Source: Byssochlamys sp. IMV 00236
Lineage: Eukaryota > Ascomycota > Eurotiomycetes > Eurotiales > Thermoascaceae
Direction of reading: 5' to 3'
Assembly: GCA_001931875.2 (NCBI GenBank)
Contig: MSJH02000809.1
Span: 62,001-126,000 of the forward strand
Length of the DNA stretch: 64,000 bases
Shown piece by piece: positions 1-10,705 of the stretch. The notes below the pieces were generated by a model. It saw only the letters and a program-made list of their open reading frames with translations. It did no database searches and was not told the DNA's origin. The translations under genes were made by a program, and so were the position numbers. Every line of letters starts with the position of its first letter. Positions within the stretch are counted from its first letter, which is position 1.

Positions 1-150
1 GCGCCGGCCTTGTTTCTCCGCGATCTCTGGCTTTCTTTGGCTCGACCCGGACGATCTTGGTCGCTAATTTACTCTAGTCGCCCTGCGCTATCGAAACTTT
101 TTCGGACTTCACCCCAGGCTGCGAGATAGCACATCTGCGCTGTCTTCGAG

Positions 151-2049
151 ATGTCTGCTCCGAGTCCCATCTGTCTGCTCTGTCAGACCAGGGTCAGTGT
201 CCTGCGGGGCCCTATTCTTCCTCCAGGATGGCAGAGCTCGAGGTCGATGGCCTCTGCCAGGCTGCGCCGCAAGCCAGCAGCACGCATGGCGCTGTCGCCC
301 AGTGTCTCAAAGGACACTTTGAAGCCGTCACGCGGTCGAGAAAAACCTGGACCATGGGGTGGTATGAACCAGACGCATGCGAATATTCCGGGAACACCAC
401 GAGCAAGGTCGCAGGCAGAGATTAAGCGCTCCTACGCCGGACGGGAGGCGAAACAGCCGGAGAAGAAAGAAAGTCCATTGTACAAGGCGCTGAAGATGCA
501 GACCGCTCTGGCGCCGGTGACATACCGCCAGAGGACTACAGTCAAAGAAAGGATATCGGAGATTACGAGCTTCGACAAATTTCAGCTCTTACCAGCTGTG
601 CGCGATGCGATCTTCTCTCAGGCTCTTCCGGGACTTGTGGACGTAACGCCTACGCCGATCCAGCGTCTGGCGATTCCTGCTCTGCTTGGGACGGATATCA
701 AAAAGAAGCCCACAAAGAAGCTGGATGAAGGGGAGCTTGGATTCGAGCAGTTTCTTCTTGCAGCGGAAACTGGATCTGGTAAAACTCTTGCATATCTGGT
801 CCCGACTATCGATGCTGTCAAACGGCAAGAGGCTGTTGAGAAGGAGGAAACAGAGAGACGAGAGAAGCAGAAGGCTGAAGAAAAGGCGCAGAGGATGAAA
901 AACAGTGCCTTCGAACTTGAGCCGCCTGAAGTCGAGACCGATTCTGATGCTGGTAGACCCAGGGCCATCATTCTGCTTCCAACGTCGGAGCTGGTCGAAC
1001 AGGTTGGCTCAATGGTGAAGGCATTCTCCCATACAGTGAAATATCGCTCAGGCATGATTTCGTCGACATATACCCCTCGAAGAATCCGAAATATTCTCTT
1101 CAATCCGAATGGAATCGACATCCTCGTTGCCACACCACATCTGCTGGCGTCCATCGCGAAGACCGATCCCAACGTTCTCAGCCGAGTGACGCATCTTGTC
1201 ATCGACGAAGCAGATTCCCTCATGGACCGATCTTTCGCTCCGACAACGAGCGAGATCATCGACAGAACTGCGCCTTCGCTCAAGCAGCTCGTTTTCTGCT
1301 CCGCCACGATTCCTCGCAGCTTTGACTCCCTCCTGCGCAAACGCTACCCTGACGCTCGTCGACTGACGACTCCCAACCTGCACGCTATTCCCCGTCGTGT
1401 GCAACTGGGTGTTGTCGATATTGAAAAGGATCCATACCGTGGTAACAGGAATCTTGCATGTGCCGACGTCATATGGTCGATTGGCAAAGCCGGTGATCCA
1501 TCCGACTCTCTGGGACAGTATTCATCGTACGCCGGTAGCAAGGACAAGAAAATACTTGTGTTTGTGAATGAACGTGAACAAGCCGAGGAAGTGGCGAAAT
1601 TCCTGTCGTCAAAGGGCATCGATGCAATTGCGTTCTCTCGTGATTCCAGTGATCGCCGCCAGGCAGAGATCCTCTCGGATTTTACTACTACGACCCCTCC
1701 CCCGTCGCCAGAGGACATTATGCTTGCCCAGAAGAAGCGTCGCCTTGAAGATGCCGTCCCCTTCGAACTCCCGGATCGGGGTCAGCAAGAGGGACCTTCG
1801 CGTACACTGCCCAACACCAAAGTTCTCGTGACAACAGACTTGGGTTCTCGTGGCATTGACACCCTTGCAGTCAAGACCGTCATCCTGTACGATGTCCCAC
1901 ATAACACCATTGACTTCATCCACCGCTTGGGACGTGTCGGCCGCATGGGCAAGCGTGGCCGTGGAATTGTTCTTGTCGGCAAGAAGGACCGCAAAGACGT
2001 TGTGAAGGAAGTCCGTGAAGCTATGTACAGAGGACAAGCTCTGATATAG
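151..2049 (+). CDS. mrh4: Mitochondrial DEAD-box RNA helicase, Mrh4-like
   Basis: Intronless gene for a 632-residue ATP-dependent RNA helicase. The order of motifs is complete: a Q-motif region near residue 165, Walker A (AETGSGKT, about 205-212), DEAD at 352-355, SAT at about 384, GSRGID, and HRLGRVGR beginning at about 591. The first 110 residues are rich in Arg and Ser and poor in acidic residues, as expected for a mitochondrial presequence. Family knowledge: Mrh4 acts in assembly of the large mitochondrial ribosomal subunit. The Lys/Glu-rich insertion between motifs I and Ia (about 225-260) and the long spacer before the last motifs fit Mrh4 better than cytosolic DEAD-box proteins. Assignment to Mrh4 rather than another organellar helicase is inference from length and architecture. 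The first ATG of the frame is used. Confidence 0.88.
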   Translation: MSAPSPICLLCQTRVSVLRGPILPPGWQSSRSMASARLRRKPAARMALSPSVSKDTLKPSRGREKPGPWGGMNQTHANIPGTPRARSQAEIKRSYAGREAKQPEKKESPLYKALKMQTALAPVTYRQRTTVKERISEITSFDKFQLLPAVRDAIFSQALPGLVDVTPTPIQRLAIPALLGTDIKKKPTKKLDEGELGFEQFLLAAETGSGKTLAYLVPTIDAVKRQEAVEKEETERREKQKAEEKAQRMKNSAFELEPPEVETDSDAGRPRAIILLPTSELVEQVGSMVKAFSHTVKYRSGMISSTYTPRRIRNILFNPNGIDILVATPHLLASIAKTDPNVLSRVTHLVIDEADSLMDRSFAPTTSEIIDRTAPSLKQLVFCSATIPRSFDSLLRKRYPDARRLTTPNLHAIPRRVQLGVVDIEKDPYRGNRNLACADVIWSIGKAGDPSDSLGQYSSYAGSKDKKILVFVNEREQAEEVAKFLSSKGIDAIAFSRDSSDRRQAEILSDFTTTTPPPSPEDIMLAQKKRRLEDAVPFELPDRGQQEGPSRTLPNTKVLVTTDLGSRGIDTLAVKTVILYDVPHNTIDFIHRLGRVGRMGKRGRGIVLVGKKDRKDVVKEVREAMYRGQALI

Positions 2050-3009
2050 AGCTGCACATGTGATTCGGAACTGTATAATCTACGACGTGCATATAGATCG
2101 GCGTTGGTGGACCTTACTCTTTTGGATGTCCATCCGTACCAGGGACGGTACGGCTGAAAAAAATCAATACCCAGCTCAAATGAATACATACGACAAATCA
2201 TGTATAATATATTGTATAGTCACATGAACATAGAAAAGGAAATTCAGTTTCGATCATTTCTAACCACATTCCCTCCCACTATCACCCGTAGAAGTTGGCC
2301 ATCGAACCAAGATGAACGGGGAACCCGGCGACAAGAGTTCTGGAACTTAATAATACCAAACAGCACTGAAGCAGGAAGAAATCCTACCCTTGCCTTCCTG
2401 CCAGTACAGATCGCTCACTTGTCCACTATACTTAGCTTTTAAACCCAATCCAGACCCTGCTAACTACCCAGAAGTCACGACTAACAACCACCACACCCGA
2501 ACTCTCCATCCAATTTTGGAAAGAAAGAACTCCACGTAGAAATTCAAAGGACGGAAATACTTCTTTCAACGGCGGCACCCATTTCTTTTGTTAGAACAAT
2601 ATTGTTAACAATAACCGCCATTTCTGAGATAGCTCAAGACTCAGCCTACCTATCACTCAGGTACGTCAAAGGAAAGAGAAAAAGAAAAAGAGAAAGAGAA
2701 AGAGAAAAGAAAAGAAAACGAAGAAAAAGAAGGATAATAAAATGCATTACATCTTTGTCGAGGCATTATGACATTCATCGAACTCTTTGTTGATCCTATA
2801 GCCGAGTCCCATCTGTTATTATGTATATTTATGGATACTGCCATCTTCTAGGGATTCTTTATCTACGGAAAAATATATATTTATCAAGTTCACACTCCCA
2901 GTCCCTGAGTATGACAGAACACACGATATCGATATTTAAGAAGAAAAGAACAAATATACATACCTACCTATTCGTTAAAAATCCAGCAAAACCTCCCCCC
3001 TTGAACAAT
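2050..3009. other. Intergenic region with purine-rich tract
   Basis: No convincing gene. A strongly purine-biased stretch of mixed AAAGAG-type units lies at about 2669-2737 on the + strand. It opens a Lys/Arg/Glu-only frame that I regard as low-complexity artefact. The right part probably carries the 5' leader of the gene beginning at 3010. Confidence 0.6.
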
Positions 3010-3858
3010 ATGGGTCGCTCAGGAACATCTCACAATTCATCCCATCGCTGCAGCCACCGTTGCGAATATGAATGCGACGACGGACATCATCACGTCCATC
3101 GACACCGGCATAGTAGTCGCCATCGCTCCTCACACCGAAGCAAAAGCCACCATGGGCGAAGCACAGCGCTCGTGGACAAGGAAAGCGAAGTGATGACCGA
3201 TCTCATGAAGACGGCGGGGGTGTTTCTGAAAGAGAAAATCAAGGATATGCGTAAGCAGCGCGAGGCGAAAGATGAGGAAGAGGAAGTGATTATCGAGGAG
3301 AGTCATGGTTGTGACTGTGGTGAGTTGGAGGAGGAGGAGGATGGAGAGAGTGCGGATGGGGATGGAGGGTGCGATTGTGGGGATTCGGAGTATGAGTCTG
3401 AGTCGGATTGCTGTGATTGTGAGGATTGTGGTGAGTTTTTCTACTTGGGTTCTATGCCTAATTTGCGTTACGCGATTTGAAGAGCTTACAGATATATGAA
3501 AGCTATAGATGACTCGCAGTCAGAGACACCGCCGACACCTCCCCCAGTAGGCTATTCTACCTGCACGAGGATAAAGACACGGCATAAGGGCAATTCCCCA
3601 GGGCAGACACGGGTGACTACTTACGTCGTTTCGCCTGGGGACACAAGCAGGAAACGAAGCACTACAGTGCAAACGTCTCGAGAGCCATCATCTGGTCAGA
3701 ATGGAAACAAGCGGTCTGTTAAAACGGTGGTGAAATGTAAGCCTAAGCCACCACCCCGGCCAGGTTGCAATTGCTCCTCGTCATCTTGTTCATCGTCTTC
3801 GTCTTGCTCTTCGTCTACTACCAGGACAACTACTACAAGACGTTCACGATATATCTGA
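3010..3858 (+). CDS. Orphan His-, Cys- and acid-rich protein, two exons
   Basis: Not recognised as a known family. Exon 1 is 3010-3430 and exon 2 is 3509-3858. The intron has a GTGAGT donor and CTATAG acceptor and joins the frames exactly at a GAT codon, giving 256 residues. The N-terminal part is a His/Arg/Ser cluster (residues 8-55), followed by a short helical-looking segment containing MTDLMKTAGVFLKEKIKD, then an acidic segment with repeated Cys-x-Cys and Cys-Cys pairs. Exon 2 adds a basic, Ser/Thr/Pro-rich tail with a poly-Ser/Cys run (CSSSSC repeats) and ends in TTRRSRYI. Metal binding is suggested by the His and Cys spacing but is only inference. If the intron is retained, translation stops at 3480 (156 residues) with a different tail, so two isoforms are possible. 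Confidence 0.6.
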
Positions 3859-4388
3859 AGCAGGATTCTGGCAGAGGAAGGAAGATAAGAGGGGTTTTTC
3901 TGTATGGAGGTAGTTCAATAGTCCGAAACTTGCGTCGTGTCATAGGATCTCAAACATGAATATAGAGCGTAAGCGCGTCTGGAAATCAATATATCTCGCC
4001 AATCATGAAGAATCTGAAATCATATGACAACGTGACATGAATATTCTATACTTTGGTTACACAAGATCTTCTATTTTGCCTTTGATCACATGAAGTTGAT
4101 CGCTAGCAAACATTTACAGTGTATTATTTATACGAGAACGCATGTCCATAGTCAACAATGACTGAGAACATATAATAAGATTGGTCTTCCACCTCCGTTA
4201 TTAACGTTGCCCGCGTCCTTGATAGACATACTCGATCACAGGCTTCTTTCCCGTGCGCATCCTGCGACGAAAGCCTCAACAGATCATTTCAAAAGCACCA
4301 AAAACCGAATCATCCCCAAAGCTCAGATACCTAGCGAATCTCAAATCCCACAATACCAAAACGCCCAAACCCAAACTCTCCTTGGGAT
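3859..4388. other. Intergenic region
   Basis: No gene-like frame, repeat or RNA recognised. It probably holds the 3' UTR of the gene at 3010 and the promoter of the gene at 4389. Confidence 0.5.
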
Positions 4389-4787
4389 ATGTTCCGCTAC
4401 AACCTGCACATCCCCGATGAATCCACCACCGAACGACTCTCTCGCATATCCACAACTCCTCCTGAATTCTGGAGCCGAAAAGACTGGATGGAATCGCGCC
4501 GTCTGCGCGCCAAGCGCGGCCAATCGATCTGGAGAGCAGCTCGACAGGGAAGAAGGCTCGGGACCGCTACACGGAACTATCCCGAAGGACCATTCTGGCC
4601 GCAGACTCCGAGGTATAATCCGCAGTGGAAAGTTGATGCGATCAAGATGAGGGTGTTGGATGATGATTTGCTCAATTTGTGGGAGGAGGGTTACGTGGTT
4701 TATCAAGGGATGGATGGATATTATCGAGTACAGGATCCGTGGACAGGGGAGGTTTTCCCAATGATGTGGGGTCTGGAGGAGCCCTGA
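4389..4787 (+). CDS. Small orphan protein, 132 aa
   Basis: Single-exon frame, 132 residues, not recognised. The protein is rich in Trp and Arg: it starts MFRYNLHIPDE, has FWSRKDWMESRRLRAKRG near residue 28, and ends in an acidic aromatic block (LLNLWEEGYVVYQGMDGYY... EVFPMMWGLEEP). There is no signal peptide or membrane segment. The high aromatic content, good codon structure and lack of low complexity support a real gene rather than chance. Its antisense frame at 4341-4706 looks weaker. The similar Trp/Tyr-rich orphan at 10706 shares the general flavour but I see no clear alignment. Confidence 0.55.
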   Translation: MFRYNLHIPDESTTERLSRISTTPPEFWSRKDWMESRRLRAKRGQSIWRAARQGRRLGTATRNYPEGPFWPQTPRYNPQWKVDAIKMRVLDDDLLNLWEEGYVVYQGMDGYYRVQDPWTGEVFPMMWGLEEP

Positions 4788-5108
4788 TGGGGGAGGAGAA
4801 GGGTGTGGAACGAGGAGATGTGTGAAAATAAATAGATCGTTGCATTATCCCATTAAGGGAACCTAGTAGTACACTATACAAGACTGCAGGGAATATTAAA
4901 ATGGTCACTTTCCCTGAAATATCAAAGATTTGCACACCATAACCCCACCAATATGTATGCTTCGATAGGAAACGCATGCGTAGAGGTCGAAAGATGGATT
5001 CCCAGCAAGATCCCAGACTCCAAATAACCCATCTCACAAATGCAATGGCCCAAACTCCCCATCGTGCCCCATGATACATTACAAGTAGATTAAAAATGAG
5101 AGATCAGC
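4788..5108. other. Intergenic region between convergent genes
   Basis: The 3' flanks of the + gene ending at 4787 and of set9 (-) meet here. No further gene or repeat seen. Confidence 0.5.
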
Positions 5109-7096
5109 TCACATCGTCATCCTAAGCTGGCGGTCTCTCCTCCGGCTAGCTCTGGTGTTGCGTCTGTCATTGCCAACATCACTGCTGTCTGTCTCAGTTC
5201 TCGCATCAGAAAGTTCAGGCGTAGGCGTAATGCCAAAGCTGACTCCGCGACTCTTCCGCCGGACACGGGCTTCGTCTTCTGGAGCGATGAAACGATGAAC
5301 CGTCCTATGATCCATGACTCTTTCTTCATCATCGTGCGGTCCTTCTTTATCGGTCTTTGGCCATTGAAAGCCATACAGCTTGGAATGACGCTCGCAACGA
5401 GGGCATTCCTTTCGAGTCTGGTAAGAATTCTCCTGGACAAACCAGGCATTGCAAGTCTGGCAGTCTACCCATCGATCATAGCGCTGGGCGAGTAGTTTGG
5501 CCGTCTTCGTGTAGTCGCCGGGGACACGAACACCAGGGGTATCATCTTCGACCGATGCCACGACCTTGCGTTTCTGGCGTGATACGCTTCTGCCCTTGGG
5601 TACGACGGTTTCGAGGTGGTCGTCTAATTCATACGAATCAGATAAGTCTGAAAGCTCACCGGCGTCACTGCCGCTTAGGCATGACTTTGGATCTGGATGG
5701 TCTGTACCTGATTGTTCGGCCTGGAGAGTCTCAACAGCCGCAGACTCACGTACGGACATCTCCACTGACTCGACCTTGATTTTAATTCCCGCGTCGAAGA
5801 CCGATGTAGCGGCAGTTGACGCCGAAGACCGCTGAGATTCATCTATACCGGTTGATTTGGGCGAATCACTGTCACTTGGGAGTTGTGGTAGAGGTGCCTC
5901 GCCCCCGGATTCTCTAGATTGCGGACGTTCGGGCCTACTCTCAGACTCACCGCTAGTCCCGTTCGTGCGATCTTCAGCCGCTACAGCGGAAAGAGAGTTG
6001 TCTAGAGCAGAGACAAATGACTGTTCAATCGATGGTGCGAGTTCTGGTAGCGAAATCTCCTCGCGTAACTTGGAGCTTTGGCGCTGAAACTTGCCCCTCT
6101 TGCGCGGCGAGACAAACGCTGAAGGCTCAGAATCAGTATCAGGGTCATACTTCCTCTTCATACGAGGAGTCCCGCTATCAGGAATGCTGGCTTCGTCGTC
6201 AGGCGCAGGAGTAGAGGCGGCGCTCTGCGAGGGAGAATCGAACCGAGGAGCCCAGCCATTCCTTACAGCTCGCTCACATGTGAGGCAGAGACATTCACAG
6301 TTGTCCTCTCCAAAGTAATCTTCGCCGTAGGAGACGGTTATTTCCTCCCCAATGTGGATATCACGAGCTGCAATAACCTGCATGCCCTCCGAACCACGCG
6401 TCACCAATCGCCCGTTCGCGTTACAGTCATGGTTTGCGAAGCGTGCGGGACCAAGAAATAGGGAGGGTGTCTTTTTGCGGCTGGACATGACAATGCTGAA
6501 ATCTTTGCGATTCAGGTCCAGGTCCATCTCTTCTTCTCGGGTCATGGCGACGAGGGTGCCACTGAGATACTTGATCTCTTCTCCTTTCTTGATGAACTTT
6601 CGCGCACATACGGCAGCCTCATGCTCCGTGATGGTGTATCTATTCGTCGTGGTAACCTCAAACGGACATTCAGGGAGGTAGATCAGGATATACTTCCGTA
6701 GGTGTCGACGGAACCACTCCTTCTCCCTGTCGTTGGGCAGCTTCGCCAAGTACTTGTTCAGACCCGAAAGCGCAAGTAGTGCTTTCTCCGCCTTGGCTAC
6801 ATCTTTTGCGACGATCACGTCGTGGAGAAGGATTCGGGCCACGTCGTCGTCTTTTATTCCTCTCGCCGCGTTATATTTCGTGCGATTCTTTCGAATGTTC
6901 GTCCAGAAGTACGCCTGCGTAAGAAACCACTGTCAGAAGAGGCGCGACACAGACGGTGTAGGATGCGAACGGAGAGACAAACACGATCAACCAATGCGTC
7001 CGTCGCTACATCGTCGTAACTGGCCAATTTCGCGAGTGTAAGGCGTTCGCGCCGGTCGACTGCCGGGGACGCCCTCGAAGATTTGGGGGCAGGCAT
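5109..7096 (-). CDS. set9: Histone-lysine N-methyltransferase Set9 (Suv4-20 type)
   Basis: Two exons: 7096-6983 and 6914-5109, with a 68-nt intron (GTTTGT donor, CGCAG acceptor, phase 0), giving 639 residues. The join reads ...DALVDR|AYFWTNIRKNRT, matching the conserved Set9 N-terminus (LTLAKLASYDD). The SET domain covers roughly residues 110-250, with the NHDC cofactor/substrate motif at about 199-202, GEEITVSYGEDYF and then a Cys-rich post-SET (CECLCLTC). The remaining part is long, acidic and presumably disordered, with a second CxxC...CxxC zinc site (CQTCNAWF... CPRCERH) near the C-terminus. Known role of the family: methylation of histone H4 lysine 20, needed in fission yeast for DNA-damage checkpoint signalling. 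Divergently transcribed from the uL14m gene. Confidence 0.92.
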
Positions 7097-7613
7097 GGTA
7101 TGTCGTTATGAAACAGTCCAAGTGCACAGAGAAGGATGCACCGTATAGGGACAGGGAGTGAAATCAACCAAAGGATCCAATGAATGCAAGTAGTAACTAG
7201 TACGGGAAATCGAAACGCAGTGAATCCAAATGAATGTAGTGTTACGGATGAAGCCGTCGACCAAGAGAGAACTGAGTCGAAAACCAGATCAGCCGCATAA
7301 TTGAGCCAATGCGACGGACGACGAGGTCGCAGACTGTGATGCGGCCTGAAGCGCTGAGTAGAGATGTGGCTGGGGGGATTCGCTCAGCTTTGTTCCTTTA
7401 ACTACCGGGCGTGCCGCATGGCATCCCGGTTAGTTTTAAGGGGATTCGCGCTGTGTTTTGCGATCCGCGCTCTCTTCGGTCTGGGGTCGGCGATCGGCAA
7501 AACCTGTCCGGCGGCTGCGTCGGCGCATCAAATCTTTTGGACGACCAGAACAACAGGCCAGCAAGGGCAACCAGCGTCTCCAGGGCTCCTCTACCCGGTG
7601 ATATGCGAGCAAG
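7097..7613. promoter_or_regulatory. Divergent promoter region, set9 / uL14m
   Basis: 517 bp between two divergent start codons. No coding frame is supported. By position it must hold both promoters and 5' leaders. I cannot assign individual sites. Confidence 0.5.
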
Positions 7614-8212
7614 ATGATCCAGCTAAAGGTCAGAATGGGCTATTCCGCCCGGAAATATCGCGCGTGAAGCTGACGGGAGGCTAACACGGGTCCTGCAGAC
7701 GATGCTCAATTGCATCGATAACTCCGGTGCCGCAGTTGTCGAATGCGTGAACGTCCTCAAGAAGCACTCTCCTGCCACTATCGGTGCGTTGAAATCAAAT
7801 CGAATGAGATACGGAAAGAAATTTACTGATGAATCCCTGCCCCAGGTGACCGCATCATCGTCGTCGTCCAGAAGCAGCGCAACTTCGGCCCGGAGAGCTC
7901 AACCAACAGCGGTATCGCCAACAAGGTCCGAAGAGGAGACATCCGACACGCCGTCGTTGTCCGTGCTAAGAAGGAGGTTCAACGGCCCGATGGAAGCTTC
8001 ATCAAGTTCGATGACAACGCCTGCGTTCTGATCAACAAGTCAGGAGACCCGATCGGAACGAGATTGAACGGTACGTTGCGCCTTGCTCTTTTCCGGCACC
8101 TTAAAGAATTCCGGTCTACAAGATACTGATCTGCGATACAGGTATTGTGGGAGCGGAGCTACGAGGCAAACAATGGTCCAAGATTTTGTCATTAGCCCCT
8201 ATGCATTTGTAA
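7614..8212 (+). CDS. mrpl38: Mitochondrial ribosomal protein uL14m
   Basis: Four exons: 7614-7628, 7699-7783, 7846-8070 and 8142-8212, giving 131 residues. Introns of 70, 62 and 71 nt have GT-AG ends. The first intron carries a CTAAC branch-like site. The protein starts [16 protein letters not shown] and continues through the L14 signature ([31 protein letters not shown]) to [12 protein letters not shown]. The short N-terminus and bacterial-type L14 core point to the mitochondrial large-subunit protein (Mrpl38 in yeast) rather than cytosolic eL/uL14. It binds 21S rRNA near the inter-subunit face. The gene is small and intron-dense, typical of fungal ribosomal-protein genes. Confidence 0.9.
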
Positions 8213-8400
8213 ACTAGTATAAGAATCAATCAAGAAGTCCATCTCCAAATCAACGCTTCCTTATTTTTATTGAGCGCTCCCGAGCTATGCATAACGAGCT
8301 CGAACCATCAACAATTTATCAATATCCCAACAATCGCCTAAAACTCCAAACAACCTCCTGAAACTATAACCGGGGTATCGATAACCGGAAAGGTCTGGTA

Positions 8401-9081
8401 TCATGTAAACACATTACCGCAGGTGCAGCAGACATAGTAGAGTTTCTGTCCAACAACACATTAGAGCAGTCACAAGTATAGTCCACGCTGGGGGTGTCTT
8501 ACCATTCCAGTCTCCGCAGATCGCTGTTGCGACTGGAAGAACACCGCCTCGTTTTCACCGCAGCTCGGGCAAAGCTTGTTCGACCGGGGCAGCTGTGGAG
8601 AGAAACAGCGTGTTAGCCATGAAAGAATGACAAGTTTTCCCTTAGGGCTTTTGTGCATGTGGCCATTATGAAGACGCATCCGACTCCTCATAATCAGAGC
8701 TTTCCGTGTCTCCGCAAATGGAGCAGGTGAGTTCTTCACCGCAGTAGAGGCAGAGCTCAGGCACACCAACCGTAGGATCTGATGCGACATCCTGAGTCAC
8801 ACCAGCTGTGTCTCCCACTTGACTGTTCAGCTTGTTCTGGTAAACGCAGTACGAAGATGCAGGCTCGGCGACATGGCAGGTTCGGCAGGTAAACATCAGG
8901 CGGTTGTTGACACGGTCTTCCTTCGGGTAGAGCAAGTTGGAGCTGAAATGTATCCGTTAGCAAACTGGTATACTGAGGTGCGCAGATCAGTTACTTACCA
9001 TTCGCGACAGAATCGAAAATGAATCTGATCGACGTTCTGCTTAGAGTCGCCACCGGTCGACGAGGCAGGACTGGCGGACAT
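8401..9081 (-). CDS. rpb9: RNA polymerase II subunit Rpb9
   Basis: Four exons: 9081-8999, 8942-8771, 8592-8503 and 8445-8401, giving 129 residues. The first zinc ribbon begins FRFCREC and continues over the first splice to SNLLYPKED... CRTCH. The linker QVGDTAGVTQD follows. The second ribbon is LCPSCGENEAVFFQSQQRSAETGM then YYVCCTCGNVFT at the end. All of this is characteristic of Rpb9, which acts in start-site choice, fidelity and TFIIS response of RNA polymerase II. The second intron is unusually long (178 nt) with a weak GTTGGT donor. Its unspliced reading is open for about 34 codons and encodes another Cys-x2-Cys pair (see findings). Convergent with uL14m, divergent from pin1. Confidence 0.92.
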
Positions 9082-9519
9082 CTTGTGTGGTAGTGGTATT
9101 AATCGGTGGGAAAAGAAGTCTGAAAGATTGTTTTCAAATTTATGTCCTATTCGGGTGTTTTGTTTGGGCTTTGTATCTCTCTTGAGAGCTGGCAGATCAA
9201 GAATACTGGATGTTCTTTAACGTTGTGGTCATCGATCGAGCAGCGCAGAAGTCTGAAGAGGCAAGCTAGACGCCGCAGACACTAGACCAAACCGGGCCGG
9301 AACAGCGCACGGACCATCAGCCCTACCGCGGCAACGGCTGTCCCTCACTCCCCGCAGTTGGAATCAAGTTGAGATCGAGTACGATTTCCTCCCTTGCCGA
9401 GACTTCTATGACCCTCCTTTGACTATAGACATCCTGAGATAGTGGCTACTATCATCCTTTCTTCGGTTTATACCAGATTCCTCTTCTTTATACCATCCTT
9501 CGTTGCGTATTCGCTCAAA
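9082..9519. promoter_or_regulatory. Divergent promoter region, rpb9 / pin1
   Basis: 438 bp between divergent start codons. No coding frame. A pyrimidine-rich segment precedes the pin1 ATG at 9470-9510, common in fungal leaders. Confidence 0.5.
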
Positions 9520-10241
9520 ATGGTATGCACTGCCCCTCATTCGAGCTATTAGCTGCTATGATCCCTTATGGCATCATATACCTGACTATGGAACAATAGG
9601 TTGACGCAGGCCTTCCAGCGGGCTGGGAAGTCCGTCACTCGAATTCCAAAAACCTGCCGTACTACTTCAATGCTTTGACGAAAGAGTCGCGCTGGGAACC
9701 CCCGGCCGACACCGACACTGAGAAGCTAAAAATCTACATGGCCACGCACCACAGCGCCCCTGCTGCCAACGCATACAGTGCTGGCCACGGAGAGGGCAAG
9801 ATACGAGCAAGCCATCTGCTCATCAAGCACAGAGACAGCAGACGGCCCAGTAGCTGGCGGGAGGCAGAGATTACAAGGTCTAAGGAGGAGGCATATGAGA
9901 TCCTGCGTGCCCATGAGAAGCGTATCCAGTCGGGCGAGGCTAGTCTGGGGGACATCGCTGTTTCCGAATCAGACTGCAGTAGTGCTAGGAAGAAGGGTGA
10001 CCTGTATGTTTATACTTCTTGCGAAAACTGCAACGAGCAAAAAGCTAATTCGAACCTAGCGGTTTCTTCGGACGAGGTGAGATGCAGAAAGAGTTTGAAG
10101 ATGCCGCATTTGCTCTTCAGCCGGGCCAGGTGAGCGGCATCGTGGAGACTGCATCTGGTCTTCACCTGATTGAGCGGTAGGTAGCTTCTTCGGAGTCCTG
10201 ATTCGCAGCTGCTAACGCAAAATCGTCACAGAGTTCAGTAG
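9520..10241 (+). CDS. pin1: Peptidyl-prolyl cis-trans isomerase Pin1/Ess1 (parvulin)
   Basis: Four exons: 9520-9522 (the ATG alone), 9600-10003, 10060-10176 and 10232-10241, giving 177 residues. A WW domain occupies the N-terminus ([10 protein letters not shown]... [15 protein letters not shown]). The parvulin domain follows: [56 protein letters not shown]. Phospho-binding basic residues are present after the first strand (HRDSRRP). Known role: isomerises pSer/pThr-Pro bonds, including in the RNA polymerase II C-terminal domain and mitotic regulators. The last exon has only 10 nt. If its intron is not removed, translation ends four residues earlier at the in-frame TAG (10178-10180). Confidence 0.93.
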
Positions 10242-10705
10242 AGACAGCATATAAGTCCTTTTCGGTGTATTTAGTGATGTGATATGAAAAAATCAATATG
10301 TCCAGCTGGCAATTGATCCGCATCTGCAATCATGAAGAGCTATCATTTCCTATCCTATGACTTTCGATCGAAATATTAATATACATACTTTCTCATGTTC
10401 TCTCTCTGTAGGGTTCGACGTTGCAATGTATACTTATCAAGAAACTAACGAGCTATTCTCATTTTTATACGGCACTTCCCGGCTCAAAGTCTACCAAGCC
10501 ATTCTCTGTTTTTGTCCAAGTCCACAATGGTGCACCTATGTCCGCGTTACTCCTACTTCTTACCTCTTTTTTCGAGAAAGGACAAAACAAGACGCGTCTT
10601 TCAAGACCATCCTCGACTATGGTTTCCCCTTCTTCTCTCTGTACATACAGTTGATACGCATTCAACACCCTCTTCCTCTATCTCATCCAATATCTCCTCT
10701 CCACC
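10242..10705. other. Intergenic region
   Basis: 464 bp with overlapping weak frames in both strands. None has family-like features. The 10600-10700 stretch is pyrimidine-rich and probably the leader of the gene at 10706. Confidence 0.45.

Noticed and set aside
618..1340. Long minus-strand frame opposite mrh4
   Set aside because: It is the antisense shadow of a clearly conserved helicase and has no family features.
2602..2844. Lys/Arg/Glu-rich and Ser/Phe-rich frames on both strands
   Set aside because: Both come from one purine-rich tract; low complexity, no gene structure.
2821..3009. N-terminal extension of the His/Cys-rich protein
   Set aside because: The extension is AT-rich with no resemblance to the rest; the ATG at 3010 begins the typical composition.
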